Shown here in pieces: positions 8,237 to 17,762 of a stretch of 64,000 bases of DNA. Every line of letters starts with the position of its first letter. Position 1 is the first letter of the stretch. The notes below the pieces were generated by a model that saw only the letters and a list, made by a program, of their open reading frames with translations, was not told where the DNA came from and ran no database searches. The DNA lies in assembly GCA_028285035.1 (NCBI GenBank), contig JANQQF010000126.1, forward strand, positions 1 to 64,000, read 5' to 3'. Origin of the DNA: Phycisphaerae bacterium (GTDB lineage Bacteria > Chloroflexota > Anaerolineae > 4572-78 > J111). The translations under genes were made by a program, and so were the position numbers.

Positions 8237-10033
8237 ATGGAAGATCTAACAGGTAAGCAGCTTGGTCCATATCAGGTATTAGCTCCCCTGGGCGAGGGGG
8301 GAATGGCGGCGGTCTATAGGGCCTATCAATCCAATATGGAGCGTGAAGTCGCTCTCAAAATTCTACCACGCCATTTTGCCGACAAGCCACAATTTATCAA
8401 ACGATTTCAACAGGAAGCCCGCGTCGTTGCCAATTTAGGGCATACGCATATCCTGCCGGTCCACGATTTTGGTGAGGCGGATGGCTATACCTATCTAGTG
8501 ATGCGGCTTATTGATGGGGGAACGCTCGGCGATCGGCTAAAAACGGGTGAACCGCTCTCTTTAGCAGAAATCCACCGGATTATCAGCCAGATCGGTGATG
8601 CACTCGATTATGCTCACTCACAAGGGGTGATTCATCGCGATGTCAAGCCAAACAACATCCTGATTGATGTTCACGATAACTACTTGCTGACCGATTTTGG
8701 CATTGCAAAAATTGTTGAGGGGACAGCCGATCTAACCTCTACCGGTGGGATAACCGGAACACCGATCTATATGTCTCCCGAGCAAATCTTAGGGGAAACG
8801 CTAGATGGCCGGAGCGATCTTTATGCCTTGGGCATTATGCTCTACGAGATGGTTACCGGACGCCCCCCTTATCTGGCTGAAACGCCGTCTGCCCTTTTTA
8901 TAAAACATATACACGATCCCCTACCCCTGCCAAGCAAACTTAAACCTGACATCCCTACCGCCCTTGAAAACGTAATCTTGAAATCAGTGGCTAAAGAGCG
9001 TGACAATCGCTACAGCAGCGGGCAAGAAATGGCCCAGAGCTTACAAACCATCATTGATGATATGACCTTGCCCGATACGGCTCAAGATGAAAAGACGGTC
9101 AATGCCACGCAGGATGAGATTGAGGACGAGCAAACACAAGCTGATGAAAAGTCATCCAGCGACCGAACAACCACTCGTCCCATTCTCCTGGCTGGGGCTG
9201 GCATTGTCGGCATAGCCTTGATTTGTGGATTACTTATCCTGGCTGGGACGGCCTTTGTTTGGCGAGAGCCTCTAATCGCTCTGGTTAGTGATCCCACTGC
9301 CACAAACATGCCACCTCCGACATCTTCACCCTCCGCGACCGTCATATCTACTCCGACTGAAACACCCGCACCTGAGCCAACACCGACCGAGCCCTTGCCC
9401 ACAGACACACCAACCTTAACCCCAACGCCACTAACCGCTAAATCAGCCGGACCACCAAGCTGGTCAGCCAGTAATCCCGATTTCATCGAATTTTTTGAGG
9501 ATGAAGCTGAATTACGCGACGATATTTGGGTTATCGGTGAGGATGGTAGTTGGTTTGGGGCGGCAGACACAGGCGTTTATCAATTGACCAATAGTGATGA
9601 CCCCGGCGCGATCAAATATATGCACGTTGGCATCGCGGAACGAAATATGGCGGAAGCGGCTGTATCGCTTGATGTAAAAGGGGCTTTTACCGATGACAGT
9701 ACCCAGTTTTCTCGATTAGGGCTGCTTTACCGTTTTGATACCGAAACCAGCTACTACTATTCATTCACATTATCCCGCGAAGATGAATATGTCTTTGCCA
9801 AACGTAATAAGGATGGTCATGAAAATCTTGTCGTCGGTCGCTCTGGCTTAATTCGCCCAGATGAGTTTAATACGCTGGGTATCCTCAGCGAGGGTGACAC
9901 CTTTGAACTCTACATCAATGGCCTGCTCGTAGATACGGTTCAGGATGATGAGTTAACGGATGGTAGAACTGGAATCATTGCCTTTAGTACAGGTGATTAC
10001 ACCTTCGACAATTTTACAATTTATAAAGAGTAG
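8237..10033 (+). CDS. Membrane Ser/Thr protein kinase with extracytoplasmic beta-rich tail
   Basis: This 598-residue PknB-like kinase has its Gly loop at GEGGMAAVYR (residues 19-28) and Lys41 in ALKIL. The catalytic loop is HRDVKPNNILID (D135), with DFGIAK at 153-158 and SPEQ in the activation segment. A Thr-rich activation loop (TADLTSTGGITGTP) precedes it. An acidic juxtamembrane stretch leads to one membrane helix at about 315-342. After that come a Thr/Pro-rich linker (370-425) and a C-terminal domain of about 170 residues. This domain has LamG/concanavalin-like strands (FSRLGLLYRFDTETSYYY, GRTGIIAFSTGDYTFDNF). The tail may sense carbohydrate or wall material; that is inference. The kinase and the following decarboxylase are separated by only 16 bases. 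Confidence 0.9.
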   Translation: MEDLTGKQLGPYQVLAPLGEGGMAAVYRAYQSNMEREVALKILPRHFADKPQFIKRFQQEARVVANLGHTHILPVHDFGEADGYTYLVMRLIDGGTLGDRLKTGEPLSLAEIHRIISQIGDALDYAHSQGVIHRDVKPNNILIDVHDNYLLTDFGIAKIVEGTADLTSTGGITGTPIYMSPEQILGETLDGRSDLYALGIMLYEMVTGRPPYLAETPSALFIKHIHDPLPLPSKLKPDIPTALENVILKSVAKERDNRYSSGQEMAQSLQTIIDDMTLPDTAQDEKTVNATQDEIEDEQTQADEKSSSDRTTTRPILLAGAGIVGIALICGLLILAGTAFVWREPLIALVSDPTATNMPPPTSSPSATVISTPTETPAPEPTPTEPLPTDTPTLTPTPLTAKSAGPPSWSASNPDFIEFFEDEAELRDDIWVIGEDGSWFGAADTGVYQLTNSDDPGAIKYMHVGIAERNMAEAAVSLDVKGAFTDDSTQFSRLGLLYRFDTETSYYYSFTLSREDEYVFAKRNKDGHENLVVGRSGLIRPDEFNTLGILSEGDTFELYINGLLVDTVQDDELTDGRTGIIAFSTGDYTFDNFTIYKE

Positions 10034-10049
10034 GATTTAAGGAAAATCA

Positions 10050-11444
10050 ATGGACCATCATTTAAAGAACGACCTAACAAATATTGATGACATCCTGGCT
10101 CAAACAGTCAAAGAAGCCAGCGAATTTTTAACCAGCATCCCTGAACGGGCAGCGGGAGCTTATCCGGATATTCCAGCGGATGCGTTGGCATTGGCTGATG
10201 ATGGAGTGGGTGCGAAGGAAGCCCTAGCTCTGTTTAAGGCCCGACACGGGGCTGGTCTTTCAGGTAGTACTGGACCACGTTATTTTGGGTTTGTCACGGG
10301 CGGTTCCACCCCAGCCGCCTTAATGGGCGATTGGTTGACCTCTACTTTTGATCAAAATTCTATCGAGTCGGATATTGCTGCCGCTCAAATTGAGCGAGAG
10401 GCAATTCAGTTTTTGGTTCAACTGTTTGGGCTGCCAGAGACATTCACGGGGGTGTTCGTGACCGGGGCCACGATGTCTAACTTTGTCGGACTGGCCCAAG
10501 GCCGACAGTGGGTGGCCCGACAACTCGGTATCGATGTCGGCAGTGATGGGTTGTATGGCTTACTCCCGATCAAAATTTTGAGCGGCTCGCCTCATTCTAC
10601 GATACTCAAAGCCTTGGCGATGCTGGGGATGGGGCGCAACAGCGTGCAAAAGGTCGATATCTTACCAGAGCGCGAGGCCGTTGACATTAAGGCGTTGCGG
10701 CGTAGCTTAGATGCGCTCGATGGACAGCCATGTATTGTCGTGGGGAATGCAGGGACGGTTAACACTGTCGATTTTGATGACCTGCCCGCAATTGCGGCCT
10801 TGAAGGATGAATACAAATTTTGGCTACACGTAGATGGGGCCTTTGGCGGTTTTGCAGCGGCTACGCCAACGCATCGCCATCTGATCACAGGGCTTGAGCA
10901 CGCCGACTCCTTCACCGTTGACGCTCACAAATGGCTCAACGTGCCCTACGATGCCGCGATGATCTTCACCCGTCATCAAGATGTACAAATTGAGGTGTTC
11001 AAAATGAATGCGGCTTATCTCGGCGAGAGCGGTCAATACCCTGACCTCTTTCATCTAACCCCCGAAAGCTCACGCCGCCTGCGTGCCCTGCCCGCCTGGT
11101 TTTCTTTGATGGCTTATGGCCGCAATGGACACACGGAAATCGTTGAGCGTAACTCAGCTATGGCCAAATTGCTGGGTGAAAAAATTGAGGACTCCCTGGC
11201 ATTTAGACTACTGGCCCCCGTGCGAATGAATGTCGTTTGCTTCACCCTCAATCGGGATGATCTTTCGGCTGAATTGGTCGATCAATTCGCCGATGGTCTA
11301 ACTACTGATGGTCGGACATTTATGACCCCGACGATCTACAAAGGCACTCCTGGTATCCGTGCTGCCATCTCCAATTGGCGCACAGAGGCAAATGATATTG
11401 ACATCACTTGGCAAGCGATGATGAATGTTGTTGAGCAGTTGTAG
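10050..11444 (+). CDS. Group II PLP-dependent decarboxylase
   Basis: This 464-residue fold-type I enzyme resembles aromatic L-amino acid and glutamate decarboxylases. The sequence TGATMSNFVGLAQGR marks the phosphate-binding region, and HVDGAFGGFAAA carries the Asp that contacts the pyridine nitrogen. DSFTVDAHKWLNVPYD holds the Schiff-base lysine in the canonical HKW triplet. The length is typical. The exact amino acid substrate cannot be read. It is adjacent to the kinase gene and followed by a strong hairpin. Confidence 0.85.
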   Translation: MDHHLKNDLTNIDDILAQTVKEASEFLTSIPERAAGAYPDIPADALALADDGVGAKEALALFKARHGAGLSGSTGPRYFGFVTGGSTPAALMGDWLTSTFDQNSIESDIAAAQIEREAIQFLVQLFGLPETFTGVFVTGATMSNFVGLAQGRQWVARQLGIDVGSDGLYGLLPIKILSGSPHSTILKALAMLGMGRNSVQKVDILPEREAVDIKALRRSLDALDGQPCIVVGNAGTVNTVDFDDLPAIAALKDEYKFWLHVDGAFGGFAAATPTHRHLITGLEHADSFTVDAHKWLNVPYDAAMIFTRHQDVQIEVFKMNAAYLGESGQYPDLFHLTPESSRRLRALPAWFSLMAYGRNGHTEIVERNSAMAKLLGEKIEDSLAFRLLAPVRMNVVCFTLNRDDLSAELVDQFADGLTTDGRTFMTPTIYKGTPGIRAAISNWRTEANDIDITWQAMMNVVEQL

Positions 11445-11479
11445 TTATCAAACATGAGGATCGGCGGGATTTCAGAGGC

Positions 11480-11532
11480 ACTCGTGATGCGTGATGTGTG
11501 AATTTACGTTTTACGCATCACGCATCACGAGT
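11480..11532. repeat. Long intergenic inverted repeat
   Basis: ACTCGTGATGCGTGATG (11480-11496) is perfectly complementary to 11516-11532, with a 19-base spacer. It lies between the decarboxylase and asparaginase genes. No clean T run follows, so it is either a factor-assisted terminator or an extragenic palindrome. Confidence 0.65.
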
Positions 11533-11566
11533 TTGACCTTTCCGTTGGTATCCTAAAGAACATAAG

Positions 11567-12583
11567 ATGAAAAAACGAGTTTACATCGTCTACACCGGTG
11601 GTACCATCGGAATGCATCCCACAGCGGCGGGCTACGCCCCAGCTCCAGGGTTTCTAGCGGAACAAATGGCGGCAATGCCTGAGCTGCAAAGCCCAGAGAT
11701 ACCAGAATACACCATCAATGCCTACGATCCGTTGCTCGATTCGGCCAACATGAATCCTGACCATTGGCTCAAGATCGCCCAGGATATCGCCGTGCAGCAC
11801 GATACTTATGACGGCTTTATCGTGCTACACGGCACCGATACGATGGCCTATACCGCCTCAGCCTTGCCCTTTATGCTGTCAGGCTTACGCAAGCCCGTCA
11901 TCATCACTGGCTCACAGATTCCGCTCTGTGAGATTCGAAATGATGCCCGGGCCAATCTTATTACGGCGATGATGATTGCGGCTCAACATACAATTCCAGA
12001 AGTTTGTTTATTATTTGGTGAGAAACTTTTACGTGGCTGTCGATCAGTGAAAGTTAGTGCCGATGATTTTAACGCCTTTGCCTCACCCAATTATCCTCCT
12101 TTAGGAAACATCGGGATCGAGATTGAGATCAATTGGTCCCTGATTCGTCCCCCACAAGAGCCAGCCATCCCCCTCAAGGTGACCGCCTGGGGGCAACCCA
12201 TTGTCGGGGCCTTGCGCCTATTCCCCGGTATCTCAGCCGAGGTGGTCCGAAATATTCTCCAGCCACCGCTTAAAGGACTGGTGCTTGAAGCCTTTGGCGT
12301 CGGCAATGGCCCCGATCAGAATCAAGCCTTTCTCCAAGCGTTACAGGAGGCAACCGACCGAGGCGTGGTGATCGTCGATTGCACCCAATGTTTAGCTGGC
12401 TCGGTTAATCTTGGGGGCTATGCCGCTGGTTCGGCCTTAGCCGACGTTGATGTCATCAGCGGCTTCGACATGACCGCCGAAGCCGCCTTAGCCAAAATGT
12501 TTTATTTGTTCAATCAGGATTTAGCAGTAGACGAGGTTAAACGGTTGATGCAGGAGAATTTACGGGGCGAGTTGACGAGATAG
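11567..12583 (+). CDS. ansA: Type I L-asparaginase
   Basis: This 338-residue cytoplasmic-type asparaginase hydrolyses L-asparagine to aspartate and ammonia. The first catalytic Thr is in VYTGGTIGM (T13). The second motif is VLHGTDTMAYTASALPFM (T90, D91). The later Lys/Glu-bearing region is ITGSQIPLCEIRNDARANL. It has no signal peptide, in agreement with the AnsA rather than the periplasmic AnsB type. It is a single gene after a hairpin-rich spacer. Confidence 0.92.
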   Translation: MKKRVYIVYTGGTIGMHPTAAGYAPAPGFLAEQMAAMPELQSPEIPEYTINAYDPLLDSANMNPDHWLKIAQDIAVQHDTYDGFIVLHGTDTMAYTASALPFMLSGLRKPVIITGSQIPLCEIRNDARANLITAMMIAAQHTIPEVCLLFGEKLLRGCRSVKVSADDFNAFASPNYPPLGNIGIEIEINWSLIRPPQEPAIPLKVTAWGQPIVGALRLFPGISAEVVRNILQPPLKGLVLEAFGVGNGPDQNQAFLQALQEATDRGVVIVDCTQCLAGSVNLGGYAAGSALADVDVISGFDMTAEAALAKMFYLFNQDLAVDEVKRLMQENLRGELTR

Positions 12584-12969
12584 GTTTATTAAACCCAGCT
12601 AGTGTTTTGTTAAGAAGAGTTCTGACATTTGAATATTTCAGAGTAGAACACTTAAGCAGTGTAAAATCAAAGTATGGCTTAGGACCCTGACTTTCTTGAA
12701 AGGGCAGGCCTCATTAGAAAAGGAAAAATTCTATTTTACACTGCACTAGCTCCTCTTTTTCGAATAGGAGATGTGGCTTGGTGAAGACAGGTTGACGAGG
12801 GGGAAGGTGGTGTCTCATATTTGTTGTTCTTGAAGTGGTTCAAGTCGTTTTTTTGTGGTTTGTTTCAGCGAATGGACTCTTTTCTTATTGGTCCCCGGTC
12901 GGTTTAGTTAGAATAGAAGTTATCGAAACCATACAGATAATCTGCTTTATCATCAATATTCAAATAGGA
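12584..12969. other. Gene-free spacer with a distant inverted repeat
   Basis: No convincing reading frame is seen. GCAGTGTAAAAT (12656-12667) and ATTTTACACTGC (12733-12744) form a perfect 12-base inverted repeat separated by 65 bases. This is the size of a small miniature element or a long-loop hairpin. The spacer lies between two convergent genes (ansA and the monooxygenase). Confidence 0.4.
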
Positions 12970-14691
12970 TTATAGCGCTATCGGGTCTTTAGTGTCAGAC
13001 GTAGATACCATCGATGGCTTTGGCTCTTTAGTCTGTCTCAGGGCGATATCGCGTCGATATTTTCTTATGGCCAGCCAATCAAGGAGTTGATCGACCAGGA
13101 GTAAGCGAGCAATCACGATCACCAAAATATCAATGACGGGTACGATCATACTCTTGACGCGATGGCGGCGTAGCGTCCGAAGATTCTGCTCATCCTTGGT
13201 TGGATCATTAAGTAACAAATGGCAGGCATTGAAGGGTGACGTTATCGCCCAAAACCATTTGATCGGATTGCGTCGCAAAAGACCCCAATAATTTGGTTTG
13301 GAATCACTCAACACTGCGATTTCATCTATGTATTTGAAAGCCTCAACAAGGCCCCGAATCCGTTGGGTGGTGTCTTTAAAGTAATCACCCCACCAAGCTC
13401 GATCATCCGCGGTCATCTTGGCTCGCTGCGTGGCGGAGGCCAATTTCACCCGACCACTAAATACGCGGGCCACCCATCGAGCCTGGGCCTCGGCTAAGAC
13501 CGGAATGCTGCCAATGATAGGACGGGCAAAGCCAACAAATGCAATCGTTGCGTTCTGCACATCCCAGACAAATTTATAGCGTGTATCCGACGCTGGCTGA
13601 CGCAGGTGTGGCGGCAGAAATGGGAATTCGGCCTGATACCCGGTACACAGGATCACGGCATCAATCTCCGCAGATGTACCGTCAGCGAAGAAGGCAGTCT
13701 GCGCGGAACAGTGTGTAATTCCAGGCTTGGGGACGACTCGATCATAATCAACATAATCCAAAATCTCTGCACTTTTGTTGATAACCCGATGAAAGAAGGG
13801 TGTATTTGTTTTCCATTCGGGTATACTGTGTCCGTCGTAGGACACTAAGGAATAGTTGGTCGTCATTTTGCAAGCCCACCGCATGCCAGGCTTCGATTTG
13901 TGATAGTCCGTTACTAAGCGAACACCTCTGGCCGAAGGAGCACTATCCCAGGCCTTTACCGAGAGACGCTGGTATAAATTGGGAAAACGTAGATGGAAAT
14001 TGCCCTGGTTACGAAACCATTTGCCTTGTTTACGAAAGAAATGCTGTCCACCGGCGATGCTCCAATAGATACGCTGAGCATAGCCATCTTTTATCAACTC
14101 CAGGGCTATATCACTAGCGGTTTCACCACCGCCAACAATGAGGATCGTTTTATCTTTGTGTTCTGGAAGCCGACTTTTGATCTCCCCACTGTGATGTAGC
14201 AGTGGAAACGTGGCAAATGTTGTCTTTCGTAATCCATCATTCGGTTTTTGGTTAAGGCCGGAGCAAACAATTAGATATTTGGCTGCATAACTCGCGCCCG
14301 CCTCGGTTGAAATGATCCAACCTGTTTCTCCTGTATTTTCATCTTTTGTTTGAAGGGCCTGTGAAACTGCAGCATTAAAGGTGACATGTGGGGCCAGCTC
14401 GAAATGTTGAACGTAAGATCGTAAATAAGCCAAAATATCTGTGTGATATGGAAACTCGCCGATTGCTTCAGGCATCGGAAAATCGGACATCTCAGTCCAG
14501 GTACTCGAGGATGTGGTGCAGGTTGTTGTCATTACGGTGGAAATATCCGAATCAGGTGTATAATTCCAGACGCCACCAAAGCAGTCTCGCTTCTCTAACA
14601 CCCGCACAGTCAGATTTTCTTCTAGACAAAATTTGCATGCCAAGAGACCAGACCAGCCAGCTCCAATAACAATAACGTCTGTTTGTTCCAT
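12970..14691 (-). CDS. Flavin-containing monooxygenase-like oxidoreductase
   Basis: This 573-residue FMO/Baeyer-Villiger-type enzyme has an N-terminal FAD-binding Rossmann motif VIVIGAGWSGLLAC and a central NADPH-binding motif ILIVGGGETASDIALEL. Between them lies an FMO-like FPLLHHSGEI stretch, and later VILCTGYQAEFPFLPPHLR. It uses NADPH and O2 to oxygenate soft nucleophiles or ketones; the substrate is unknown. Beyond the FMO core is a basic, hydrophobic C-terminal tail (MIVPVIDILVIVIARLLLVDQLLDWL), which could anchor it to the membrane. The start ATG follows GAAGGGGG. No operon partner is seen. Confidence 0.85.
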   Translation of the reverse strand: MEQTDVIVIGAGWSGLLACKFCLEENLTVRVLEKRDCFGGVWNYTPDSDISTVMTTTCTTSSSTWTEMSDFPMPEAIGEFPYHTDILAYLRSYVQHFELAPHVTFNAAVSQALQTKDENTGETGWIISTEAGASYAAKYLIVCSGLNQKPNDGLRKTTFATFPLLHHSGEIKSRLPEHKDKTILIVGGGETASDIALELIKDGYAQRIYWSIAGGQHFFRKQGKWFRNQGNFHLRFPNLYQRLSVKAWDSAPSARGVRLVTDYHKSKPGMRWACKMTTNYSLVSYDGHSIPEWKTNTPFFHRVINKSAEILDYVDYDRVVPKPGITHCSAQTAFFADGTSAEIDAVILCTGYQAEFPFLPPHLRQPASDTRYKFVWDVQNATIAFVGFARPIIGSIPVLAEAQARWVARVFSGRVKLASATQRAKMTADDRAWWGDYFKDTTQRIRGLVEAFKYIDEIAVLSDSKPNYWGLLRRNPIKWFWAITSPFNACHLLLNDPTKDEQNLRTLRRHRVKSMIVPVIDILVIVIARLLLVDQLLDWLAIRKYRRDIALRQTKEPKPSMVSTSDTKDPIAL

Positions 14692-15205
14692 ACTTGCCCC
14701 CTTCTAAAGTTGGTAAAATTGAGGCAACTATTCAGAATGGGCCTGCCGTGTAGATCGAATTCTATGATTTTAGGCAAGGTACCGAACAGTTAAAAAAGGA
14801 TAACAAATTTCTTGGGACTTGTCTGTCATGAAATTTGAGCATTTTTGTCACAGAATTAGGGCAGTTTGGTTGGAGACAAAGGAGGGGCCAGACAACAAAG
14901 AATATCCGTGTTTTCTTTGTTGAAGAAGTGATGGTCTATATCATGGACTACTGAATACGAAGTTTTTATAAAAAGACACTAGGCTTTGATGTAAAGTGGC
15001 AAAACCATCAAATCAAAGAAAGGTGTCCAAAATGGCTATAGACGACCTGTTCTATGATGTCGATGATTGTAAGCCGGTCCAGCAACGGACTAAATCTTCA
15101 GGGGTAAACTCTTTGCTGATGGGGGCTATCTGTCTCAACCCTTGTTCAAACACCCATCTGGAATATGCCCAATCAGCTGATGTCGTTATTTAATAGGGTT
15201 ATTAT
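14692..15205. other. Gene-poor spacer upstream of the monooxygenase
   Basis: This stretch holds the presumed promoter of the monooxygenase (minus strand) and, at its right end, the transposase-like remnant listed separately. No other coding signal is seen. Confidence 0.4.
15032..15193 (+). pseudogene. Possible IS982/IS4-like transposase N-terminal remnant
   Basis: A short frame begins MAIDDLFYDVDDC. This resembles the I-[DE]-x-L-F-x-D-V-D-D-F-C opening of IS982-type and related DDE transposases. After 12 residues the likeness stops, and the frame runs on for 41 codons of low-complexity sequence (KPVQQRTKSSG). I read it as a decayed transposase 5' end, with the rest deleted. No terminal inverted repeats or target duplication were found. 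A chance match to a short motif is possible. Confidence 0.3.
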
Positions 15206-17617
15206 TTATCCATACGCCAAGCTCTCTCGCACACTGATCTTTGTCGCACTCCGGGCAGGCAGAACTGACGCTCCAATAGAGATAACTAATACAATAACAA
15301 GCCAGATAACCACCCCCATTAAGCTATACTCAAAATCAAGGGTGACATCCAGCATCGTTTCACCCAAGCGCTCTGCAACAGGCTTAGTGAGTAAAAATGA
15401 AATTGGCACAGCGATTGCCCAGCTAAGTAACCCTTGCATGACCCCCTCCATAATAAACATGCCCAGAATGGTGCGAGATTTTGCGCCGACGGCTCGCATC
15501 ACCCCGATCTCACGGGTCCGCTCGACCACGCTAATTGAAAGTGACCCCATCAAACCAATGCCGCCTACCAAGGCCACAATAATGGCTAAGCCGGACATCA
15601 TCGTCGTGACAATACCAAATTGATTGAGGGCATCAACGCGATCTTGTGGGGTGGTGCCACTGACAAAAATGTCGATCTCCATATCGCGATCTTCATAAGT
15701 CGTGCGGAGTTGGGTATCCAGACTGGCAATCTCTTCAAGATCGGTGACCGAGGTCCGAATTTGTAAGCGTGTTCCTTTATTATGCTTTTTGGTTACATCA
15801 TACACGGCGTTTAATGGCGCATAAATCGGATCGGTGGCAAACCCATCACTGATGATGATCGGCGTAATCCCAATAACTTGCCACTCGGCATCACCCATCT
15901 CAGCTAAATCCAGGGTGATCACATCCCCGACGTTGATGTCGTGATCAATCGATAAATCTTGACTCACCACCACAACCCGATCATCGCCCGGTTGCAGCCA
16001 TCGCCCGTGCGAAATAAGTGGGGTATACATATCACTACCAGGCGGTAAGCCATATAATTCCGCCCCTACCCCGCTCTCACGCATCCGTTGTCCCTCTTTC
16101 AAAATCGAAGCGGCCTGCGAAAACCACATTTCGGTCGCAATTACGCCATTCATGGCCTCAGCAATTTTTGTGGCCCGATCCACCCGCTGGCTATCACTAA
16201 ATGTGATGTGAATATCATAGCCCCGCCGAGCGATATCATTGTCTAGTGTAAAAACAAGAGACGCAGACAGGCTCATCACCAACAAAAACATGGCCCCAGC
16301 ACTAATTAAAACAAGTTGGGTTAGGCTGAGGCGTCCTTTCCGCCGAAACATATTCCCCAGGGCCATCGCATATGGCCCAGAGAACACTTTAGCCCCGACC
16401 CACTCGACCCATCGATCAAGTCGAGAGCCGCCAAAATTCCCCCGACCCAAACCATAGCTAGCAATGGCCTCTCGCACCGTGATGGCTGCGCCGCTTAATA
16501 TGGGCCATAAGCCAGCCAGGATCGGCACACCAATGGCCGCGATTACCTGTAGGGTAATGGCTCGTTGAGATATCTCGAACACTTCGTGATCGATGTTAAA
16601 AATGTTTAGGAACCACTGACTCATCCCAAAAGCAACAATGGCTCCAAGCGGTAGAGCAATTAAAAGAGAGACAGCTCCGTAAATTAAAACACCTGTCAAG
16701 TATGTTTTGATAATGACGCTGCGGGTTCCCCCAATGGCTTTGATCACGCCAATTTGATCTGTTTGCTGTGTAATCAACGCCGTCAAGGTGTTGGTCACCA
16801 AAACCACGCTCATAAACAAAGAGACAATCGCCAAAATTTGTAGAACAAGGTTAAATCCTTCGATAAACAGGCGCCCCCAATGTTCGGTGGGGTCTTGGAA
16901 AAAGGTAATGGCGACCGCAATATCCTCTTTGGCCAAGCGGGTTTTTATTTCAGAAGCAACATCTTTGGCAAAGTCAGCACTATAGGGTTCAACACTTATC
17001 CGTAAATTACCAAATTGACCGTCAGGTACATCAAAACGCTCCATTCCCCGACCATCCAGAATAAAGACAGCATCCCCACCAAATTGAGGCGGTTCTACAA
17101 AGGGGTGGCGTACTTTTCCACTGACCTCCCAAACTCGATCAGTCCCCTCCATATCAAAAATGACGGTATCCCCAACCTCAATACCAAAATGCTCACTAGA
17201 TAGCCGCTCGATGCTGATTTTATTGTCTTCTGGCCAGACCCCTTCTTTTAAGGTAAAAACATCATATATTTGTTCATCATAGTCTTGCCGCATCGCAAAC
17301 GCAGCCGGTCGCCAATCATCATCGGGATGCACTTTAAATTGAACTGACATTGAATTTTGCAGTTCAATCTCAACCACACCGTCGATGTTCTCAAGTCGAT
17401 CTGCGATCTCTTCATCGATATATCTCTCCAAGAACATATTGATATGAGAGGGTGACGAATCTTGGTGGGCTTGATCCATCGTAGAAATCAATTGGTCTAC
17501 CATGCCAAAGATCGCCCCAACCGCAAAGACCCCGACAGCAATACTCAAGATCGCTAGTCCAGTTCGCACTTTGTTGTGCCACAAATCAGACCAAACCTTA
17601 AACCAAATCACACTCAT
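15206..17617 (-). CDS. MacB/FtsX-type ABC transporter permease (two-copy)
   Basis: This 803-residue permease has duplicated MacB_PCD-FtsX halves. One TM segment lies near the N terminus (GLAILSIAVGVFAVGAIFGM), followed by a large extracytoplasmic domain. Three TM segments follow around ILAIVSLFMSVVLVTNTL. A second half has the same order, ending with MSGLAIIVALVGGIGLMGS and VVIWLVIVLVISIGASVLPA. The motifs RTREIGVMRAVGAKSRTIL and TKISVRESLAYG are typical. The ATG at 17617 is preferred to the upstream TTG. It is the last gene of the export locus and pairs with the homologous permease at 23499-25901. Such proteins move lipids, peptides or antibiotics away from the membrane by mechanotransmission. 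Confidence 0.88.
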   Translation of the reverse strand: MSVIWFKVWSDLWHNKVRTGLAILSIAVGVFAVGAIFGMVDQLISTMDQAHQDSSPSHINMFLERYIDEEIADRLENIDGVVEIELQNSMSVQFKVHPDDDWRPAAFAMRQDYDEQIYDVFTLKEGVWPEDNKISIERLSSEHFGIEVGDTVIFDMEGTDRVWEVSGKVRHPFVEPPQFGGDAVFILDGRGMERFDVPDGQFGNLRISVEPYSADFAKDVASEIKTRLAKEDIAVAITFFQDPTEHWGRLFIEGFNLVLQILAIVSLFMSVVLVTNTLTALITQQTDQIGVIKAIGGTRSVIIKTYLTGVLIYGAVSLLIALPLGAIVAFGMSQWFLNIFNIDHEVFEISQRAITLQVIAAIGVPILAGLWPILSGAAITVREAIASYGLGRGNFGGSRLDRWVEWVGAKVFSGPYAMALGNMFRRKGRLSLTQLVLISAGAMFLLVMSLSASLVFTLDNDIARRGYDIHITFSDSQRVDRATKIAEAMNGVIATEMWFSQAASILKEGQRMRESGVGAELYGLPPGSDMYTPLISHGRWLQPGDDRVVVVSQDLSIDHDINVGDVITLDLAEMGDAEWQVIGITPIIISDGFATDPIYAPLNAVYDVTKKHNKGTRLQIRTSVTDLEEIASLDTQLRTTYEDRDMEIDIFVSGTTPQDRVDALNQFGIVTTMMSGLAIIVALVGGIGLMGSLSISVVERTREIGVMRAVGAKSRTILGMFIMEGVMQGLLSWAIAVPISFLLTKPVAERLGETMLDVTLDFEYSLMGVVIWLVIVLVISIGASVLPARSATKISVRESLAYG

Positions 17618-17697
17618 TTTATTTATCCACAATAACCATTCAGATAATTATCATATATCGTTTGTATCAAAATGTTTCAAGAATATGAAATAGACTA

Positions 17698-17752
17698 TCA
17701 GGTAATTAGTAGTTTATGCATAGGTCATTCTGAGTAATGACTAATCACCTGA
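17698..17752. repeat. Imperfect intergenic inverted repeat
   Basis: TCAGGTAATTAGT (17698-17710) faces ACTAATCACCTGA (17740-17752), with one mismatch. It lies inside the export operon between the methyltransferase and permease genes and uses the same GTAATTAGT words as the dispersed element described at 19227, 31851 and 38134. Confidence 0.5.
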
Positions 17753-17762
17753 TTGAGGGTGA

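Noticed and set aside
9082..9570. Long minus-strand open frame inside the kinase gene
   Set aside because: It is antisense to the Thr/Pro-rich linker and gives a Val/Gly/Ser low-complexity protein, a shadow of codon bias.
15165..15623. 152-codon plus-strand frame over the end of the second permease
   Set aside because: Antisense to conserved FtsX sequence; its repeated Thr/Ile/Pro composition is a shadow.
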